A stretch of 8,154 bases of DNA, taken from assembly GCA_036337765.1 (NCBI GenBank), contig JAYZDP010000100.1, positions 1 to 8,154 of the forward strand, given 5' to 3'. This stretch comes from JAYZDP01 sp036337765 (GTDB lineage Bacteria > Acidobacteriota > Thermoanaerobaculia > Multivoradales > Multivoraceae). Positions within the stretch are counted from its first letter, which is position 1. Each line of letters begins with the position of its first letter. The notes under the pieces are model-generated. The model did not search any database and was not told where the DNA came from. It saw only the letters and a list, made by a program, of their open reading frames with translations. Below, piece by piece: positions 6,666 to 8,154 of this stretch. The translations under genes were made by a program, and so were the position numbers.

Positions 6666-7550
6666 ATGGAGCCGACGATCACCCCTCTCGACGCCACCCT
6701 AGGCGCCATTGTCACTGACGTCGATCTGGCGACGCTGGGCGACGAAACCTGGAGCGTTTTGGAAGACGCCTTCCACGAGCACGGCGTGCTCATCTTTCCG
6801 GGACAGGACCTGTCGGGGGAAGAGCAGGTCGCGTTCGGCGCCCGCTTCGGTGAGATCGAGCAGCTCGCGCCGGGTGCCAAGATCGTGCCGATCTCTAACC
6901 AGAATCAGGATGGCTCCGTAGCGCAGGCGGACGAGCACCGCTCGCGCGTTTTACGCGGCAACGAGGGCTGGCACACCGACAGCTCCTACATGCCCCTCGC
7001 AGCGAAGGCGTCGGTCATCTCCGCCCAGACCGTGCCGTCAGCCGGCGGCCAGACCGAATGGGCCGACATGCGCGCCGCCTACGACGAGCTCGACGAAGCG
7101 ACGAAAGAGCAGATCGCCGACTTGGCCGCCTACCACTCCCTCTACTACTCGCAGGCGAAGATCGGCCACGAGGTCGAGCCCGGCGCCGGCTACGGCTTCC
7201 ACAACGAGGAGGCACCGTTGCGGCCTCTCGTCAAGGCGCACCCGGCAACCGGTCGCAAGGCGCTGTTCATCGGCCGCCACGCCTACGGTATTCCGGGCCT
7301 GGCACAAGACGAGTCCGAAAAGCTCCTGGCCGACCTCATGTCGTTCGCCTGCCAGGCGCCTCGTACCTATCGCCACGGCTGGGTACCGGGAGACATCGTG
7401 ATCTGGGACAACCGTTGCGTACTGCATCGCGCCTGCCCCTACGACTACTCCGAGCCCCGCGTCATGCGCCACACCCGCATCGCCGGCGACCCCGCGACCG
7501 AGAAGGCTCTCAACACGAAGCTGGAGTCGAATCTCGAGATCGTCCGCTAG
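6666..7550 (+). CDS. TauD/TfdA family Fe(II)/2-oxoglutarate-dependent dioxygenase
   Basis: A 294-residue protein, the usual length for the TauD/TfdA family, whose members hydroxylate small substrates such as taurine, alkyl sulfates or phenoxyacetates using O2 and 2-oxoglutarate, with loss of CO2. The iron-binding facial triad is visible: H103-T-D105 in GWHTDSSYM, and the distal His254 in IWDNRCVLHRACPYDY. The 2-oxoglutarate carboxylate is expected to be held by an Arg 14-17 residues later; Arg268 or Arg271 in RVMRHTRIAGD fits. Other family marks are HGVLIFPGQDLS (39-50) and the P-G-D-I-V-I-W-D block near 241-248. There is no signal peptide, so it is cytoplasmic. The gene is divergent from the isomerase operon and convergent with the ABC-F gene. 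Sequence blocks look closer to the general TfdA-like clade than to true taurine dioxygenase, so no gene symbol is given and the substrate is unknown. Confidence 0.93.
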   Translation: MEPTITPLDATLGAIVTDVDLATLGDETWSVLEDAFHEHGVLIFPGQDLSGEEQVAFGARFGEIEQLAPGAKIVPISNQNQDGSVAQADEHRSRVLRGNEGWHTDSSYMPLAAKASVISAQTVPSAGGQTEWADMRAAYDELDEATKEQIADLAAYHSLYYSQAKIGHEVEPGAGYGFHNEEAPLRPLVKAHPATGRKALFIGRHAYGIPGLAQDESEKLLADLMSFACQAPRTYRHGWVPGDIVIWDNRCVLHRACPYDYSEPRVMRHTRIAGDPATEKALNTKLESNLEIVR

Positions 7551-8154
7551 GCGGGACCGCTTTTCGAGCTGGACTGCCAGATGGTCCAGTTGCCGTTGAT
7601 GTCGGAGACCTGGCCCTCGCCCTCGAACACCAGCAGGCGGGTGGCGATCTTGTCGACGAAGAAGCGGTCGTGGCTGACCACCACCACAGCCCCTGGAAAG
7701 TGGAGAAGGGCTCGCTCCATGATTTGGGTGCTCGTCAGGTCGAGGTGATTGGTCGGCTCGTCGAGCACAACGGTCGAGGCACCAGACAGCAGACACTTGG
7801 CGAGGGCGACCCGGGCGAGCTGACCGCCGGACAGGGTGCTGAGCTTCTGGTACAGATCCATTTCGGAGAACTGCAGGAGTGAGAGGAAGCGATTTACCGC
7901 CTTGCGCGGTGCGCTGTAGCCGAGGCCGTGGATGTTCACCGCGTGGGTGACGGTGTCGTTCAGGTCGAGCTCGGCCAGGATCTGGTTGTAGGAGACGAAG
8001 TCGCCTCCGCGTGCCCAAGAGATCTCGCCGGAGTCAGGTTGTGCCTCGCCGGTCAGCACGCGTAGCAGCGTGGTCTTGCCGCAGCCGTTCGGGCCGAGGA
8101 TGGCGGTGCGTTGGCCCCTGTGGGGCAGGAACGACAACTCGGAGAAGAGGAGCT
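7547..8154 (-). CDS. ABC-F family ATP-binding protein, C-terminal ATPase domain (5' end missing)
   Basis: The frame is open to the right edge, so about 201 C-terminal residues are seen and the start lies beyond the window. The segment is a complete ATP-binding cassette domain: Walker A GPNGCGKTT just inside the edge, Q-loop region VSYNQ, signature LSGGQ (7820-7834), Walker B plus the ABC-F hallmark VVLDEPTNHLD, and the H-loop VVSHDRFF. The DEPTNHLD motif and the absence of any membrane segment point to ABC-F proteins (Uup/EttA/YheS/YbiT type), which act at the ribosome during elongation or antibiotic protection rather than in transport. The protein ends about 35 residues after the H-loop, so it lacks the long C-terminal coiled coil of Uup. 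Its TAG stop overlaps the dioxygenase stop. The subfamily cannot be named without the N-terminal half and the interdomain linker. Confidence 0.93.
   Translation of the reverse strand, partial: LLFSELSFLPHRGQRTAILGPNGCGKTTLLRVLTGEAQPDSGEISWARGGDFVSYNQILAELDLNDTVTHAVNIHGLGYSAPRKAVNRFLSLLQFSEMDLYQKLSTLSGGQLARVALAKCLLSGASTVVLDEPTNHLDLTSTQIMERALLHFPGAVVVVSHDRFFVDKIATRLLVFEGEGQVSDINGNWTIWQSSSKSGPA

Noticed and set aside
7038..8018. A 326-codon minus-strand open frame covering parts of the dioxygenase and ABC-F genes
   Set aside because: It is out of frame with the ABC-F gene and antisense to the dioxygenase; both real genes have clear catalytic motifs in their own frames.

Overview
This 8.15 kb window of high-GC bacterial DNA is almost entirely protein-coding: seven genes, two of them cut by the window edges. 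I see no RNA gene, insertion sequence, CRISPR array or phage feature. The best taxonomic clue is the adjacent pair of a planctomycete-type cytochrome c / DUF1549 / DUF1553 gene and a DUF1501 gene. That pair is abundant in Planctomycetota and Verrucomicrobiota and also occurs in Acidobacteriota and other soil or marine lineages. The sequence alone does not settle the phylum; an uncultured relative of one of these groups is the reasonable reading.

Layout. (1) Positions 1-4986, plus strand: the 3' part of a PQQ-like beta-propeller gene, then 59 bp later the PSCyt1/DUF1549/DUF1553 protein (906-3512), then after a 4-bp gap the DUF1501 protein (3517-4986). The last two are certainly one transcription unit; the first probably belongs with them. 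(2) Positions 5003-6600, minus strand: a two-gene operon read right to left, with a sugar phosphate isomerase/epimerase-like TIM barrel (5689-6600) followed by a DUF4336 metallo-hydrolase-like protein (5003-5692). The two overlap by 4 bp (GTGA). (3) Positions 6666-7550, plus strand: a TauD/TfdA-type Fe(II)/2-oxoglutarate dioxygenase, divergent from the isomerase across a 65-bp gap. (4) Positions 7547-8154, minus strand: the C-terminal ATPase domain of an ABC-F protein, convergent with the dioxygenase and overlapping it by 4 bp.

Function. The left block looks envelope-directed: a Sec-type signal and a haem-binding CXXCH in the cytochrome protein, and a twin-arginine signal in the DUF1501 protein. 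Such pairs are thought to act outside the cytoplasm, but their biochemical role is not established. The minus-strand pair and the dioxygenase look like accessory catabolic or detoxification enzymes of unknown substrate. The ABC-F protein is a translation-factor-type ATPase and is probably unrelated to its neighbours.

Two start sites were set shorter than the maximal open frame. DUF4336 starts at GTG 5692, supported by an AGGAGG and by the stop/start overlap. The dioxygenase starts at ATG 6666, supported by TAGGAGGT. I did not find a clear-cut new system. The most notable points are the compact stop/start and stop/stop overlaps, a repeated ATG-CGR-TGA context at two start codons, and an extra Cys pair in the cytochrome-domain protein.
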